A stretch of DNA of 64,000 nucleotides from Massospora cicadina (GCA_022478985.1 JAKSZP010017449.1:26562-90561), one strand, 5' to 3'; positions 1 through 12,299 are shown, counted from the stretch's first letter. The notes: generated from the sequence alone by a model not told the origin. A program made the numbers and translations.

Positions 1-2834
1 TGTTACCAGGACATGGGGAAGTGAGGTTATTGCTAGTAAACCTACAGAAAGAGTCTTTAACGGTCCAACGGCACCAAATGGTGACTTATTTACATTGACT
101 CCTATTGATAAAGTCTGCCATATTTATGATTTTGGGTCTTAAGAGGACCTTAGCCTACTTGAAAAATTATTTTTTCCTCATAATGGCAGTAGTTCTTTGG
201 AAAGCTCATACTCAGCTGTCAGAGGTACAGAAAGATAGGGAGAAGGCCCTGTATGAAAATATTGAGATATTTTTTTGCTTCTAATGACCACAATTTGGGA
301 TGCGCATGCAGGGAGGTGCATTAGAGAGACATGGGATACCACCCTCTCATTCAGTCACAGCCCATCCAGTGCTCCAGAGCTGTGAACAAGTAGTTTATGA
401 TGATGTAGAAAAATCGATTGAGCAGGGGATGTTAGAGCCATCCAAGAGTCCGTGACATTGGCGGTGCTAATTGTTGAGAAAAAAATGGCACAAACTGTGT
501 GGTCATTGAATACCAGAAGCTTAATAGCGTCACAAAGAAGGATTTTTATCCTCTCCCACGGATTAACAATACTTTAGATCTGTTGGGAGGCACTACTACA
601 TCTCTGCCATGGACTTGATATTGTGGTACTGGCAGATTGAGTTTCCAGTAGCGGAATGTGAGAAATGCGCTATTATCACCTCGTGTAGTTGTTCCAGCCT
701 ACACATATGCTACAGGTTTGTGCAATGCCCAGGCTACATTCCAGCGTGGTATGGATACAACCTTAGGTGAACTGAAGCTGTTCTGCATTATAGTCTACCT
801 TGATGATATCAACGTGTTTTCATGGACGTTCAAAGAGCATTTTGACCACTTAGTACAAGAGTTCCGTTGACTTGCTGACTCTAACATCAAGATCAAGATT
901 TATATATGCCATTTTTCAAGGAGCAACTGGAATACCTTGTATTAGTGGTGTACTCAGATGGCTTAAACTTCTGTTGGAAAACGTGGAAGCTATATGTAAG
1001 ATGACTCATCCAGACAATAAGTGAGATATCCAATTGTTTTGGGGAATGATTAGCTACTATCAGCAGAGTATTTTTAACTTCAGCCATAAAAGGGCACCGT
1101 TCTTTGAGTCAATAAAGAAGAACGCCACTTTCAATTGGATGGAATGATGTCAGAATGCTTTTGAAGTCTGAGGATCGCGTTTGCTAGTGCGCTTGTTTTG
1201 CAATACCCTAATTTTAATAAGGATTTTATTGTACAAATGGATGATTCCCTTTCCAAAGTAGGGGCTGTGATATCTAAAAAGGTGATGAAGGTATGGATCA
1301 CACCATTGCTTTTTGCAGCTGAAGCTTAGTTGTCATATATGTAATTACATTATAACTAAGCGGGAGTGCTTGGCGGTGATATATGATTATAAACAGTTTT
1401 GGGTATGCCTCCATGGGTAGAATACAAAGTGGTAACCAATCATGCCCCCTTGCGTTTGCTGCAGAATCTTAAGAAACCCAAAGGGCGGCTCACACAATGG
1501 AATAGAATCTCTATGCATATGACTTTGAAAAAGTACATCAACTAGGGGAAAAACATCAGTTTGTGGAATGTCGCTCACCGTTACCAACAGTTACCATTAC
1601 AGCGGACTTGGCTGAAATCATGTATTAGAAGAGGATTGTGGGCAAATATCATGATGTGCTACCACAAGTGATCAGGTGCTAGATGGACTCCACCATGACA
1701 CCATTTTGCATAATGGGGAATTATATAAGATAATTAGGAGAATCAACGCTGAAACTCCTTAAACCCAGCACTATGCCAGCAATTATCTTAAATGCACATA
1801 GGGTGGTAGGTCCTGGAAGGTTGCAGAAAACACTTGAGTTCTTGCAACCCCATTAACATTTGGAGAGCTTGGGCTACAATGTGCTAGAGACAATTGCTTG
1901 TCACTAGTGCAAAAGTGGAGAAGCCCTTCCACAAGAAAACCGCCTACCAGCTGGTTAATCCTCGCTTTGCATGGCATACTGTCTCTCTTGATATGGTGGG
2001 GGCTCTGCCAAATGGCGCAAACATTCTAAGTATATAATAGTAGCAATTTATCATTTGACAAGATGGGTGGAAGAAAAAGCGATAAATGATTTATAAGGCT
2101 GTCAACACCGCCAAGTTTATCAGGGAGTGTATATATAGTGACATGGTTGTCTGCAGTTTATCCTCATAGACAATGGAACCTGTTTCTCGTTGCATGTCCT
2201 GCCCAAGTTGGACAGATTGATGGCAATCCATGGGGTCTTGACTACAACCTACCACCCTGAATCTAATGGATGGTGGAACGGGACAATGGAAGTTGGTAAA
2301 CATTCTCAACAAGCTTGTAAAAATTAACCCTCTGAATGTAGTACCCTCCTATCCACGGCCGTTTTTTCATATAATATCAACTACCACTCGTCAACTAGCA
2401 AGAGTCTTTTCCTATTGCTCTATGGTAGACATCCAGCTTTTCCCTCTCTGCTTTAATCCTATGTGGAGGATACTGTTCAAGTAGAACCGCAGCGTAATCA
2501 GACCAAATTAATGGACTTGCTGATAAAACTACAAAAGGAAGCTTATTTCACCAGCTTAGATAAGGAGATTCATTATCATGCAGTTGACAAAAGTAGACAT
2601 AGCGTACTCCCAAAGTTTTCTGTAGGAGATCATGTCTTGTTCCACGACCAACATGGATTGGTAAGGAAGAACGATCTCACTAGCATCTGAACCAGATCAT
2701 TTGAAATAATTGGTTGGACTAGTATTGATGCCTATACAATTAAGGAACCAGAGAGTGGTCAGATTATCAACTGAGTTCATGCAAAGTTCCTCCAAGAATA
2801 CAAGTATTATAAGCTTATCATTCAGTCAAGGGAG
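1..2834 (+). pseudogene. Ty3/gypsy pol relic, element A0 (RT, RNase H, integrase)
   Basis: Decayed pol of a Ty3/gypsy retrotransposon that enters from beyond the left edge. Reading across frames shows an RT entry segment (EQGMLEPSKSP, about 418-455), an RT palm with an intact YLDD catalytic box at 796-807, an RNase H segment with NHAPLRLLQNLKKPKGR at about 1436-1488, and an integrase core near 1960-2280 (SLDMVGALPNGAN, LIDNGT, TTYHPESNG). The integrase tail includes SVGDHVLFHDQHGL at about 2619-2660. Stops and frameshifts interrupt every domain, and the longest open piece is 658-870. The same segments occur in the same order in A1 (32362-38423), so A0 and A1 belong to one family. Gag and protease would lie left of the window or in the unreadable first 340 bases. 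Not functional. Confidence 0.88.
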
Positions 2835-3999
2835 TGTAAAATTTTTTGTTCTTGGTTTTTTTGGCAAAGAACCCCAATAATTTTATTACTGCACAGGTTC
2901 CGTTCATGTTCACTTTGTCCGCGTTGTATTATATGATATTATTGGTTGATTTAAGTATGACAACTATTATCTGTAGTTGAGTGGAATTCTTATATCTTGG
3001 CCCAACGCTCGGCCAGTATTCCCACCTGAAATACTTGAGATGTATTGCTAAAGGGATTCATTCCCTCGTTCCGTTAACCCAATTTTCTCTGAGATTCCTT
3101 GGTGACAGTCACTTTGGTCCAACACACAGTTAGCAATCCTCAATTGTTTCTCCTTCTTCTCTAGATTCCCTCTCAGATATTTACTCTTTTCCCAAAAGAG
3201 TCTCCCAATTATTGCACTAAGCAATAATATCCTTGAGAAGAATAGAACAATTGAAAGCTGATTATAGTTTACTCTTATACTATATTCCAAATGAAAACCT
3301 ATAGAACTGTATATCTGAAGTATTATCTAACTGACTGTTTTTCTATCTAACTGTTCTTTATTATGAAAAGAATTCAAGGGAATTTATAGTTGGGATCCAG
3401 TTGTATAACCCTTGATTGACACCTCTTTGATAAAATGGCAGCCATTGCCATTAAACCACCGATCCTCATCTTGGCAACAATGGCCTTCCCCATCCTGGAT
3501 AGGATTCCGTTGTTGGACATCCTTGAGACCTAAAATGGAAAGATTCAGAAAACGTGGCCCTAACGTTTTCTTCTTGATCCAAGCGAACCAGCCATAATTG
3601 GCTAGCGACCTGATTAGGCAATGGGACTTATTACCCATTAAAGCAGGTCACAAACCAACTGATCAATTTGCTAGTTGTAGGTAGCATCACTCGCCTCGCA
3701 ACATGCTACTAACATTTCCAATCAGTCTGTGATGAAACCTGATTGATCCCAATCGGTACACCTGATAGTTAATCCTATCAGATTCCCCTACTTTGTCAGC
3801 AACTCCACCTGATGAGATCTTAAGTATTCATCCAGTTTGATCCCCAACAGATACAACCTGGCGAATATCATAAAATCCCACAAACATAGTTAGTCTAAAA
3901 TTAGGGTCCACTAATTTCTAATTCACCTCACATTAGGAATTATCCCCTAGCGATTCCTGGTAATCTAGCTGGCTGGGAATATGGGCAAAAATCCCAACA
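2835..3999. mobile_element. Solo LTR inserted at the polypurine tract of A0
   Basis: The A1 element reads from pol through a G-rich polypurine tract directly into its 3' LTR (TCAAGGGGGTAATGTTGTG at 37829-37847). In A0 the tract is split: TCAAGGGAG ends at 2834 and AGGGGGGGTAATGTC resumes at 4000. The 1165 bp between starts TGTAAAATTT and ends ATCCCAACA, so it has TG...CA ends as expected of an LTR, and shows no pol coding. The flanking bases (GGGAG and AGGGG) look like a target duplication blurred by the G run. It is best read as a solo LTR of a long-LTR family. I find no second copy in the window, so the family is unassigned. Confidence 0.65.
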
Positions 4000-4010
4000 A
4001 GGGGGGGTAA

Positions 4011-4505
4011 TGTCTAGAAATTTATATGACTGGATATTAAGCCATATATCCTGTGGATAATAATTTATGAGTCATAGGAGCCTCCTGATCTTGAGGAAAA
4101 TTATGTCACTTTTGTAAAGATTGTTTGAAGTATTAATAGTTTGCAAATTAAAGGAATTCCGCCAAAGCTTCAATGACAGAACGAAACCCTTAAAATAGTA
4201 GCAAATAGAGAATTACTAAGAGGGAGAGTTAAACTGATTAGGAATAAGGATTTATAGAGGACCATCTAGTACTAAAAAAAAGGCTTTATAGAGTTGAGTA
4301 TGAGAATGAAGGGGGAGGCCTTTTTGGAAAGTAGAAGGAAGAAGAGGGTTTAGCAGATTTAGTCTGTCAGTATATATATTAAGTAAGCTGGTTTCAGGCA
4401 AAAAATAGCTTTTTTATACTTTAATATTATTAAGAGGGCAGTAATAATATTGCTTATATGTTGCTCAGTGGGTTCTAACCTATGCACCAGTTCGGCGGAT
4501 TCAAC
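4011..4505 (+). repeat. 3' LTR of gypsy element A0
   Basis: Starts TGTCTAGAAATTTATATGAC right after the polypurine tract. It resembles the A1 LTR at both ends: ATATGACTGGAT.TTAAGCC near the start, and CTCAGTGGG..CTAAC near 4464-4480 against TTCAGTGGGCTTAACTC at 32876. The right end is not exact. It carries the short LINE-tail insertion at 4260-4279. Confidence 0.65.
4246..4293 (+). mobile_element. Micro-LINE insertion 1 with 14-bp target duplication
   Basis: Direct repeats AAGGATTTATAGAG (4246-4259) and AAGGCTTTATAGAG (4280-4293), with one mismatch, flank GACCATCTAGTACTAAAAAA. An A-run end plus a target duplication of this size is the signature of target-primed reverse transcription, here with almost total 5' truncation. 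Same core as the insertions at 17 kb, 25.1 kb, 49.6 kb and 59.6 kb. Confidence 0.8.
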
Positions 4506-4519
4506 CAAAACTCCAAAAG

Positions 4520-6830
4520 TTAATAAAGCCCTTTTAGAACCGGCATCTTATCAACTTTAAGCGGAATTTCGCCTAGTCAAGGGCCTCCACCACGATCATC
4601 ACGTCTCCCCAGTGCTCCTCTTTAGTCTTAAAGAATATTTGGGTATCATACTATGCTACACAGCTTTTTCCAATCAAGTTGCTCAAGGCGTTGTAAATAG
4701 TGCACTGGAATACTGCTGGGCGTTATTGAGACTGAATTTTACCATCTTGTATCCAAGAACCCCCAAGTGGCACTTGAGGGCTATGTACTATTGTTGCCCT
4801 GGAATCACAGGAAATTGGTGGAACTCTTCAATCAGGTCAAGCTTGAGGATAATATGTCTCCCTAATGATCAAGGGAGATGGTCTCCATCAACAGAATGAG
4901 ATATGGGTCAGACTTGGTTATTGTGTTCAACTGCCAGTTCTACACACGGTAAGAGCTCGCCACTTTATTTGGGAAACAAGATTAGAGATGACACCACAGG
5001 AGACTTAAATGATACCATCATCTCACGTTCAAGCGTCTCTTTAGCATATAATTCTTGGGCCGCCTTCATCTTTAGGTTCAAGGGGTAGACGGAGCAGCCC
5101 TTTTTGGGAAATTCGCTTCTTTTTTAACTTGAAAGTAAAGGGGAAAGGCCATTTTGGGAGGTTGAGGAAGCGTTGTTTTTCTTGAACAAGTGGACATATG
5201 TTTGAACATTTGAGAGGACTATCAAAGCTTTCTAACCTTTCACAGAATTTACCCTGGCCTTCCCTCCACCAGTGGTGAATAAATCTAGTGTTACAGGAGG
5301 CTTATCCTTTGAATGAAGCATGACAATGCGCGCCTCAAGTTTTAGCTGTGAGGAGTAATTGTGCCAAAAACGCATGCCCAGGATTATGGGGTTAGGAAGA
5401 TTTCTGATAGTGATAAATTTTTTTGGAACTTGTGAAATGCCTGCCAAAGCATCATCTAGGGCTTGTCTTTCCAACATTCTACTGAGTTGGAGGTGTCAGC
5501 TAACTTAACATTTTCCTTCCATTCCATCTATTGTTTTATTCTTTGAGATAGCCTGACATTCAGGTAGTTTTCTTCCCCTGTGTCTACCAGCATCCAGAGA
5601 CTTTTCTCACCATTCTCATATTTCCCCAATATGTAATGAAAAAATGGAACATAGAGATGAGATGTAGTATTTCCTCTATTGCTAGTAGCAAGGAATGCGG
5701 GGTCATGCAGAACTTGTAGGTAGGACTGGTAGTGCCTTAACTAGGGTTCTTGGAGGGGGTCACCCTGTTGGTGGAGCCGCGTGGTGATCTTTGAGTGGGC
5801 TTCTATGAAAAGCTGTAGACCAGCTCAGAGGCTGGTGTGGGTAGCCGTGGAACTTTCCAGGTTTTAACAAGGTGGGATTTTGCCTGAGCTAACACCAGTT
5901 GCCCCTCCACCTGGGTCACAACTGACTCATTGAGGGAGGCTCCCAGATGAGTGGCAGCCATGGCGGTGATGATTTCAGGGTTGTGAATCTGGTGGAACAT
6001 CCGCGTAATCTTGAAGGAGGTAACAATGGCCACCTAGGCAAACGGGGGTAAACATGGGAATTTTCATGACCAACGTCTTCAATTTTGTGAGGGCAGGAGA
6101 GCAGCTTAAGCCACGTCTTAGGATTCATTTGGCGTGGCCACTCTTTAGACTTTAGGATACATTCTTCCAGGGTAGGAGGCATCACAAACTAGTTTTCAAT
6201 AGCTCGGTGAACCAGTCTGACAGGTTTCTGGGCAGGCGGCCATTATATGAGCATTATAGAGTGACACATGGGCGGTTCCTCTTGAGGAGGCGGTAAGCTG
6301 GCTGAAGTCTTATATAAGAGAAGGTTGCGTGTAGTGTACTTAGCTCCTCAGGAGTGAGGGCCTGTCAGAATTTTGTTTAGAGCTGCTCAGAACGGATGTG
6401 GAGTTGGATATGCCCACAAGAGGGGAGAGAATGTGGCTTCTCTTATGTGGAACTGAAAAGAGAAGTTGACCATTAAAAACGTGGTTGGGTGTTTATACCA
6501 TGCAGGCAATGCGCTTTCTGAAGGCTTCTCCACCATATCTAGAAACAGAGACGTCTTGTTAAATGAGCTTCGCCTAATGTGACAGAAGGGTCCCTGAAGA
6601 TTTCTCAAAGCAGTTGAGCAAGAGTGCCCATGAAAGTGCCTACAAGCATGATACCCTATTGTGGTGATATTCCTAATCTGAGTTTTTGTAAAAACTCTGT
6701 ACTATAAATTTTTGGATGGCAGTAAGGACTATATTAGTGCCAAGCCAGATGTTCTGACCTCTGGAAAGTGCATACAAGGATGTAATGGCATTATCTAAAT
6801 TCAGAAGTGTAGTCCATGCAATGTTTCCCT
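4520..6830 (-). pseudogene. Minus-strand Ty3/gypsy-like gag-protease relic
   Basis: Read on the minus strand, an aspartic protease active-site region is visible at 5590-5540 (LVDTGEENYLNVRLSQRI, with intact D-T-G). After a frameshift comes an open piece at 5477-5232 with the protease flap and helix region (IRNLPNPIILGMRFWHNY). Upstream, 6830-5800 has gag-like open pieces, for example 6185-5916 and 6033-5803, with no motif I can name. Below 5230 the reading becomes fragmentary (YAKETLERERDDG near 5050-5010), where the RT entry would be expected. No LTR was located, so boundaries are approximate. This fragment lies immediately past the 3' end of the minus-strand LINE. Confidence 0.6.
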
Positions 6831-6832
6831 TA

Positions 6833-6860
6833 GGTTTCTTTTATAGTACTAAATGGTCCC
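6833..6860 (-). other. Probable 3' terminus of the minus-strand LINE
   Basis: The minus strand reads GGGACCATTTAGTACTATA followed by an A-rich run. This closely matches the core ACCATCTAGTACTAAAA of the five micro-insertions in the window. It suggests that those are truncated copies primed from this LINE family, and it fixes the LINE's 3' end. Confidence 0.55.
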
Positions 6861-6899
6861 GACCTGATTATGGGAATTCATTGATATCTATTTAATTAT

Positions 6900-8054
6900 A
6901 CTTGGGCTCCTGCGAGCCAGAGGCAAGGGAAAGGGTTTTAGGAGACCTCGAGAAAGGGAGGGGGGTTAATACGCCTGAGCCTAGCTGCAGTTGAGTTTGA
7001 GCGGTGGAGTGTTGGCGACATAGTTGAGAATTTCTGGGGCATCTCAAAGTGAACCTGTAAATATGCAGTTATATACTGTAGGTTCCATACTTGCGGGTCA
7101 AAACTCTGGATAAAGGAAGGAATTGAGGATTGTCCATATTGCTGTGGCATAGGCAAAAATCAATATGGTCGGTGGCATCTAGATAGGTTCTGCTCAATGA
7201 ACAAATCCTTAAAAGGGTTTCCAGGAAATTAAAGGGCATTAAGGAGCGCGCAGACCTTGGTCTAGAACGCGGTAACCCTTAGGCATGTAAAAAGCGATGG
7301 AGATGGGAGTCAATAGGCTCAAAAAATTAGTGCTGCTGCGGTGATGAAAGGTTGGGCCACATCAATACTCTGTCCTGTATGATCAATGTAGTGTCCTCTA
7401 TAGGGTTTATACACCTTCACAGAAAATATTGGGTGGTAAACATCATTTCAGAGCCTCTGGAGGTTTCTGTTCGTTAATGGCATGTGGAGTTCAAGGAGCC
7501 GCGGATGGATTAGTTTCTTCTGGGATTGAGGAGAAGTATGACTATCTTTTCATTGTGTACTATCACATGGCGATGGAGGCAGAAGCCTGGTCCACCACCT
7601 TGTATGTGAAAGCATGGTATATCTTTCACTCACTCGTCTCAGAGCAAGGAAAGCTTGATTCCAATATTTGGAAGAGGAGGGTTTCAGGTGATGGATTGGG
7701 TGGTAGTGATCCACTCCGAAAAGATGTCAACGATGCTCTAGGAAGGCACAGAGATGCTGTCATAGATTGGCGGAGGGCAAGCGCCCACTGGGGCTTGAGG
7801 TCGTATCCCAGCATATAACTGGGTAAAGGAGCTTTAGATAAAAGGAGGTGGAATGAGAGCGGGTCCATGAGCCCTAGGCACCCTTTGTAGAGGGGTATGG
7901 TTATTGTTGTCAGTGCTGTGAGTGGGTGATGGAGCCCCAGATCCAACATCGGAGAAGAACGTTGAGCCGCGTATAAAATGATCTTAAGAAGGGATAGGCA
8001 TGCACAAGAAGCAAAACTTTGGATAAGAGGGACACTTTGGTCATCAGGGCCCAA
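6900..8054 (-). pseudogene. LINE ORF2 C-terminal region
   Basis: Two stretches follow the RT on the minus strand. 8054-7626 is open for 142 codons with no named motif. Near 7260-6900 the frame contains PPTILIFAYATAIWTI, which aligns with PPSLRALVVAIAMWTI in the C-terminal tail of the younger LINE at 55.6 kb. In that younger copy the stretch lies downstream of the RVT-type zinc finger. No zinc-finger cysteine cluster is readable here, so it has decayed or is missing. The frame is interrupted several times. Confidence 0.55.
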
Positions 8055-8117
8055 CCCTGGCGTTATACTCGTCTATTCCAGTGGCATCCTGGATTTACCT
8101 CTTTCAGTATTATTTCC

Positions 8118-8990
8118 TCATTGGCACTGAGTGCAACTCCTTGTGAGATGGTCAGTACCCTTAGGTGACAGAAGCTGCCACGCATAGGATACAAACCAAA
8201 CTCTAGAGAATTTAGGTGAGCTAACCTGTACTACAGTTGTTTTGGAGGTGTTGCCCTTGGCGTTAAACGCCTTGTTGTACCTCTCAAAAATCACAGCAGC
8301 ATGAGTTGTGCCCACAGGGCAACCAGACGCGATGGTATTGTCATATTCAAATGTCATAGTGCGTGTAGGGGCCTTACTTGGTATATTATCCCCATCAGCT
8401 TCTTCAGAAAAGAGGATTTAGAGGATCAAGAGTGATATTAAAAAGGATTATGCTCAAAAATTCCCCTTAGCGGAGATCCTGCCCAACTGTAACGAAGGTG
8501 TAAATCCTGTTGGCGCGAGGACTCTGGCATTGAGCTGGTCATAAAGCGCAAGTTCAACCATCTTGCTGTAGAGATAATATTAAAGCGAGCTATGGAAGCA
8601 TCTAAATACTTCCTTAAAACATGATCATAAGTCTACTTCATTTTAAGGAAAGCCACAAAGCCATTCACTCTGTGTGAGTTAGTAGTCAAAGTGGCATGGA
8701 GGTCATTATAGTTATCCCATAGCGACCTCCTCGGAATAAACCATGTTGGGAGGAGTTCAGGCGGGGCGACACCCATGATGTTATGCGGTTGACCAGATGA
8801 TTTGTGAAAACTTGTGATCCGCCTTAATCAAGGCTATGGGGTTCCAGTTGGCCATGTTCTCCTGGATGGTTTTTCATATTTGAGGGCTGTGATTAAACTC
8901 TTTAACTAGGGAGATACTCGCCTTGAGCCAAAAGTGTGTTGAAAAGTTCACAGAGGAATTTGACTGTCACTAAAGGTTCTAGAAGGTATC
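8118..8990 (-). pseudogene. LINE reverse transcriptase domain (degraded)
   Basis: Minus-strand reading from about 8770 down gives WFIPRRSLWDNYNDLHATL (RT motif with GRS..DN), then VNGFVAFLKMK.TYDHVLRK (counterpart of LDxEKAYDRV, with the catalytic Asp changed), then AGSPLRGIFEHNPF (RQGSPLSPLLFN motif). The piece 8357-8118 follows with FEYDNTIASG, equivalent to the F/YADD box with the second Asp changed to Asn. At least two catalytic carboxylates are lost and stops are present. In life this enzyme would make cDNA at a nicked genomic target. Confidence 0.8.
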
Positions 8991-9087
8991 TCTCAAAAGT
9001 TATGCCATTAGGTCCAGGGATTTAAGCAGTGAAGATCCATGAAGAATAATAATACCCTCCTGACAGGCGATAGGAGCCAGAAGAGCT

Positions 9088-10105
9088 TCAGCTGCCTGTG
9101 GGTCTGTGGAGCTCTGAAGTGCTCCATAAAAAGTTTTGGATATCTGACAGACTTATCTGGTCAGCATTGAGAAGGTTTGTGTAGAAGCGGTGCAGTTCCT
9201 GTGTGATGGCTTCTTTGTCCGCTAAAGTGGTGGTGCCAGTCTCCAATGCTGTAATTTCCTGCGCTGTAAATCTGGTTTTTTGTTTCTGAAAGGAGAAGCA
9301 GGTAGGGTGTTCCCACTGACATAAGAGCGGAAGCTTTGAAATTAAAAGGTTTGTAATTCCGTTACAGGTGCCAAATCCTAACTTCAGACTTCTTAACACA
9401 GGAACGAGCCGCCGTCATCTTGGCTTTGTCACAAACATATGCCACTTGGTCAATTATTATCTAGGCTGATGCCCATTTTGCGATGAGACTGCTCAGGTGA
9501 TGTGGTGTGGAGGAGATTACCCATATGGTTGAGGCCAGAATCTCCCTAACAAAAGGATTGTTTTAGAAAAACTGAAGGAGCCCTTGGCCAGAACCTGTGT
9601 CAGGAAAACGGCAGAAGAAGTTTAGACTGGCCGGCCATTTGGGATGCGTGAGAACCCAAAAAGCAATCCAGAATGCCAGTGGCATTGCCGTTTGAATGAC
9701 GTTGTATGGAGCTGTAAATTTGTTAACAATAACTCGTTGATGTAGGACAAGCATGAAAAGAAACCTGGCAATGAACCAAACAGAAACAACCCCAGACCAT
9801 GCGGGCCATGCTGCAGGGGATGTAATACTGGGTTTACTAATTCGGGATTACTGTTTAAAGGGTTCATCAAACAAATTAGAGACAAGGAGACAGACCCTTG
9901 TTTGAAAGTGAGATATATGAGGCCACAGGATTCCTATATCCTTATAATGGATAGCTTCAATAACGGGGTTGAATTCCCAGAAGTTTATTGCACGTTGGAT
10001 CCAGTTGACTATGGTGGTAGTGATTGTAATCATCAAAGCTAGTATAGCCCATCCAGTATAGGGGCTGACAGGCCACGAAGTTAATGCCATCTGAACTTTT
10101 GGCAA
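9088..10105 (-). pseudogene. LINE endonuclease-RT linker region
   Basis: Minus-strand open pieces 10105-9848, 9754-9563 and 9399-9088. The first contains NFWEFNPVIEAIHYKDIG, resembling the W-R-F/L-N-P segment that follows the endonuclease in LINE ORF2. The last contains EITALETGTTTLADKEAI, then FYTNLLN, the typical segment just ahead of the RT fingers. Position between endonuclease and RT supports the call. Confidence 0.65.
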
Positions 10106-10129
10106 GATAATTTAAAGTAGAATAAATTT

Positions 10130-11250
10130 GGGTATTGAGTGGAGTTTTATGGGAAGTTAATAAAAAGAATCAACCAACAATTTTCTCAGTGCGATGTAAC
10201 TGATTAAATATTGTTTGATTTGGTAGTAGGTCAATTGCAGGATTGGGCCCTCAACTTTGACATAACATGGTAAATTTTTGGGTAGGGGAAAAATAATTCT
10301 AACTTAAACTGACATCAAAGGATTTTATGGCAGGTTGAGTCACTATAAGTTCATCTGCAAACGCCTGAACCTAGGCTCAACTACATCTATGTTGGTTGGC
10401 CTGATAGCATCTGGCCCAATGGTCAATGGGAATCCCCCAGGGCCCCCCACATAGTTGTGGTCCCAATTGATTGGAAATGGGTTTGGGATGGACAACTTTC
10501 CTGTGCCCGGTTGCTGGATCATTTAAATGGCCAAATGAGTTGCATCAGGTGCAAATCCTGATCCTTGGACTAGAGGTATTGATTTACCAGTGACAGTCTC
10601 CGATGGTGAAAACCACTCATCAGGGATTGTCCCCAACGATTTTGAGAGGAGTTTGGCATTAGCAATCTTTTTGCTCATTGGCTCTTTTTCATCTGCAATT
10701 CTGTCCAATAAGTCACTAGTTATCTCTTTTCAAATATTGGGTTTCCACCCGTCTGACTTCATTTCCATTGAATTTGGACATTTTGGCTTTGATTCTGAGG
10801 ATTTAAAGCCAACATTTTGTAAAGTATCTCCCACTTGTGTGAAGATGGTTACCAATCAATTTTGGCACAGATTTCCTCAATTCAGTGAACTAGTTTGATG
10901 GAGGCAAGCGCAGGGACCGGGTAAGGAATCTTCAGAGGGAGTGCTGTTACCAAGCGCTTATCTACCTCATGGGCGAGGTCACCCTGGGTGACAAGGGGTA
11001 CAGCCACCCTCTTCAGACCCTTCTTATTTAGGGAATGGGGCAAATCCCCAATCAACACAAATTGGATGTTCCCCTGGACTTACAACCTGCGCAATGGTCT
11101 GAGTATGGTGGTAAGGACAACAGTGAGTGATCTGTGATGACTTATATTATTGTCATTTGCCATTGTTTATTAGTTTTGGCCAGCCAGAAGGGAGCATATT
11201 AGTGCCAAGTCAAAGAACGATGCTGGCTGGAATTTCACTCCATTGTAATG
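10130..11250 (-). other. Unresolved block inside the LINE ORF2
   Basis: About 1.1 kb between the endonuclease and the linker that I cannot match to either. On the minus strand it keeps a long open reading (IQFVLIGDLPHSLNKKG, about 11080-11030, running to about 10890). The plus strand has an open piece of 102 codons at 10590-10898 with no recognised feature. The block's edge near 11210 shares ATATTAGTGCCAAG and flanking similarity with 6731-6744, just past the LINE 3' end. It may be an older insertion or a diverged ORF2 segment. Confidence 0.4.
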
Positions 11251-11257
11251 GTCCTTG

Positions 11258-11830
11258 TCATACAACTAAGGTAAAACACATATGGTGACAGCAACTTATG
11301 AAGCTACTAGTGAGAAGGAAGTCCTGAATTCTACAGGATTCAAGGCGTTCATTTGTTGCAGGAGGGCAAGAATTACAAACATGGATTATGTTAGTGTTGA
11401 AATCTCCCATTAAGATAGTATGTTGCATAAGATTCAGGTGGACTAGCTCCTCCAGAAGTCGGTTCTGGTCAGCCTCAGCTTTAGGCAATTATATACTGGC
11501 GACTAAGAAGGAGAATTCAGGAGTTATGAGCCTGGACAGTATATGAAGCCCACCTAAGTGTTGAAATAAGATTGAAAGTTTGGTCTTGGGATTCAGCATT
11601 ATGAGGACGGCATGTTCTGTCCAAAAGGAGTTTCCTCCAAACTGATCATTCCATGCTTTGTGATCATTGGGGTAAAAATTAGGCTCCTGGACAGCATTAT
11701 TGTCAATTTTCGCTGATCTGAAGTTGTGTGTGAGGTGGGCTTTCTGCTTATCATTCTGCAACCAATTTAGTTTATGAATTTTATGGTCAGGGCACCTCCG
11801 CGGGGACTCATAGCTGCTCACCCTCCGCAT
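11258..11830 (-). pseudogene. LINE APE-type endonuclease domain
   Basis: The minus strand 11830-11489 and 11488-11258 are in register apart from one stop. GGNSFWTEHAVLIMLNP, SRLITPEFSFLVASI and then HTILMGDFNTNI are the signature of the apurinic-type endonuclease of LINE ORF2, with the GDFN motif intact. An early motif (QEPNFYPNDHKAW) sits where the QETHL metal-binding motif belongs; the catalytic Glu seems kept. The enzyme would nick target DNA to start target-primed reverse transcription. The end of the domain (SDH motif) is not readable. Confidence 0.85.
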
Positions 11831-12299
11831 CCTAGGGGCTTAAAAGCTCTTTGATATTCAACTTAAATGAGGGTAGTTTTGATTCCCATAGCTTGCTATC
11901 ATCTTCAGAGAGCCGAATGGAGCGCCTGTGTGGTTAAAGGGTGGATGGGGAAGGAGGCTGAGAATACTGAGTATCAGTCAATTTATGCTGCTTCTTCTAA
12001 GTTTCAGGTGAGGTTTCTAAAGTTGCTCAATGGTGACCTCAGCAGTGTCCCCATCAAACAAGTCTGAGTCCATACTCTCATCCTTCAACATTGCAAAGAA
12101 GCTTAGCGAGATGTGGGGTGTATGAGGAGTAGGGCTCTTTGAGTTTTTGCGTCTACAGCAGGTTGTATATTGTCAGTCATTGTTGGTAAGATAAGCTTCA
12201 TTTAAAGCTCCTGTTTGTGCAGGTGAGTAGTAGTGGAGACTGGTGGGGGTGCGTTGGAGAAATGTGTGCTGTTTCTGATGATAACCCCTTTGTAAGGGA

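Noticed and set aside
3384..3638. 84-codon minus frame and overlapping plus frame inside the solo LTR
   Set aside because: LTRs are noncoding; no similarity to a domain and both strands are open by composition.
7429..7818. 129-codon plus-strand open frame
   Set aside because: Lies opposite the LINE ORF2 C-terminal region on the minus strand; no motif in the plus reading.
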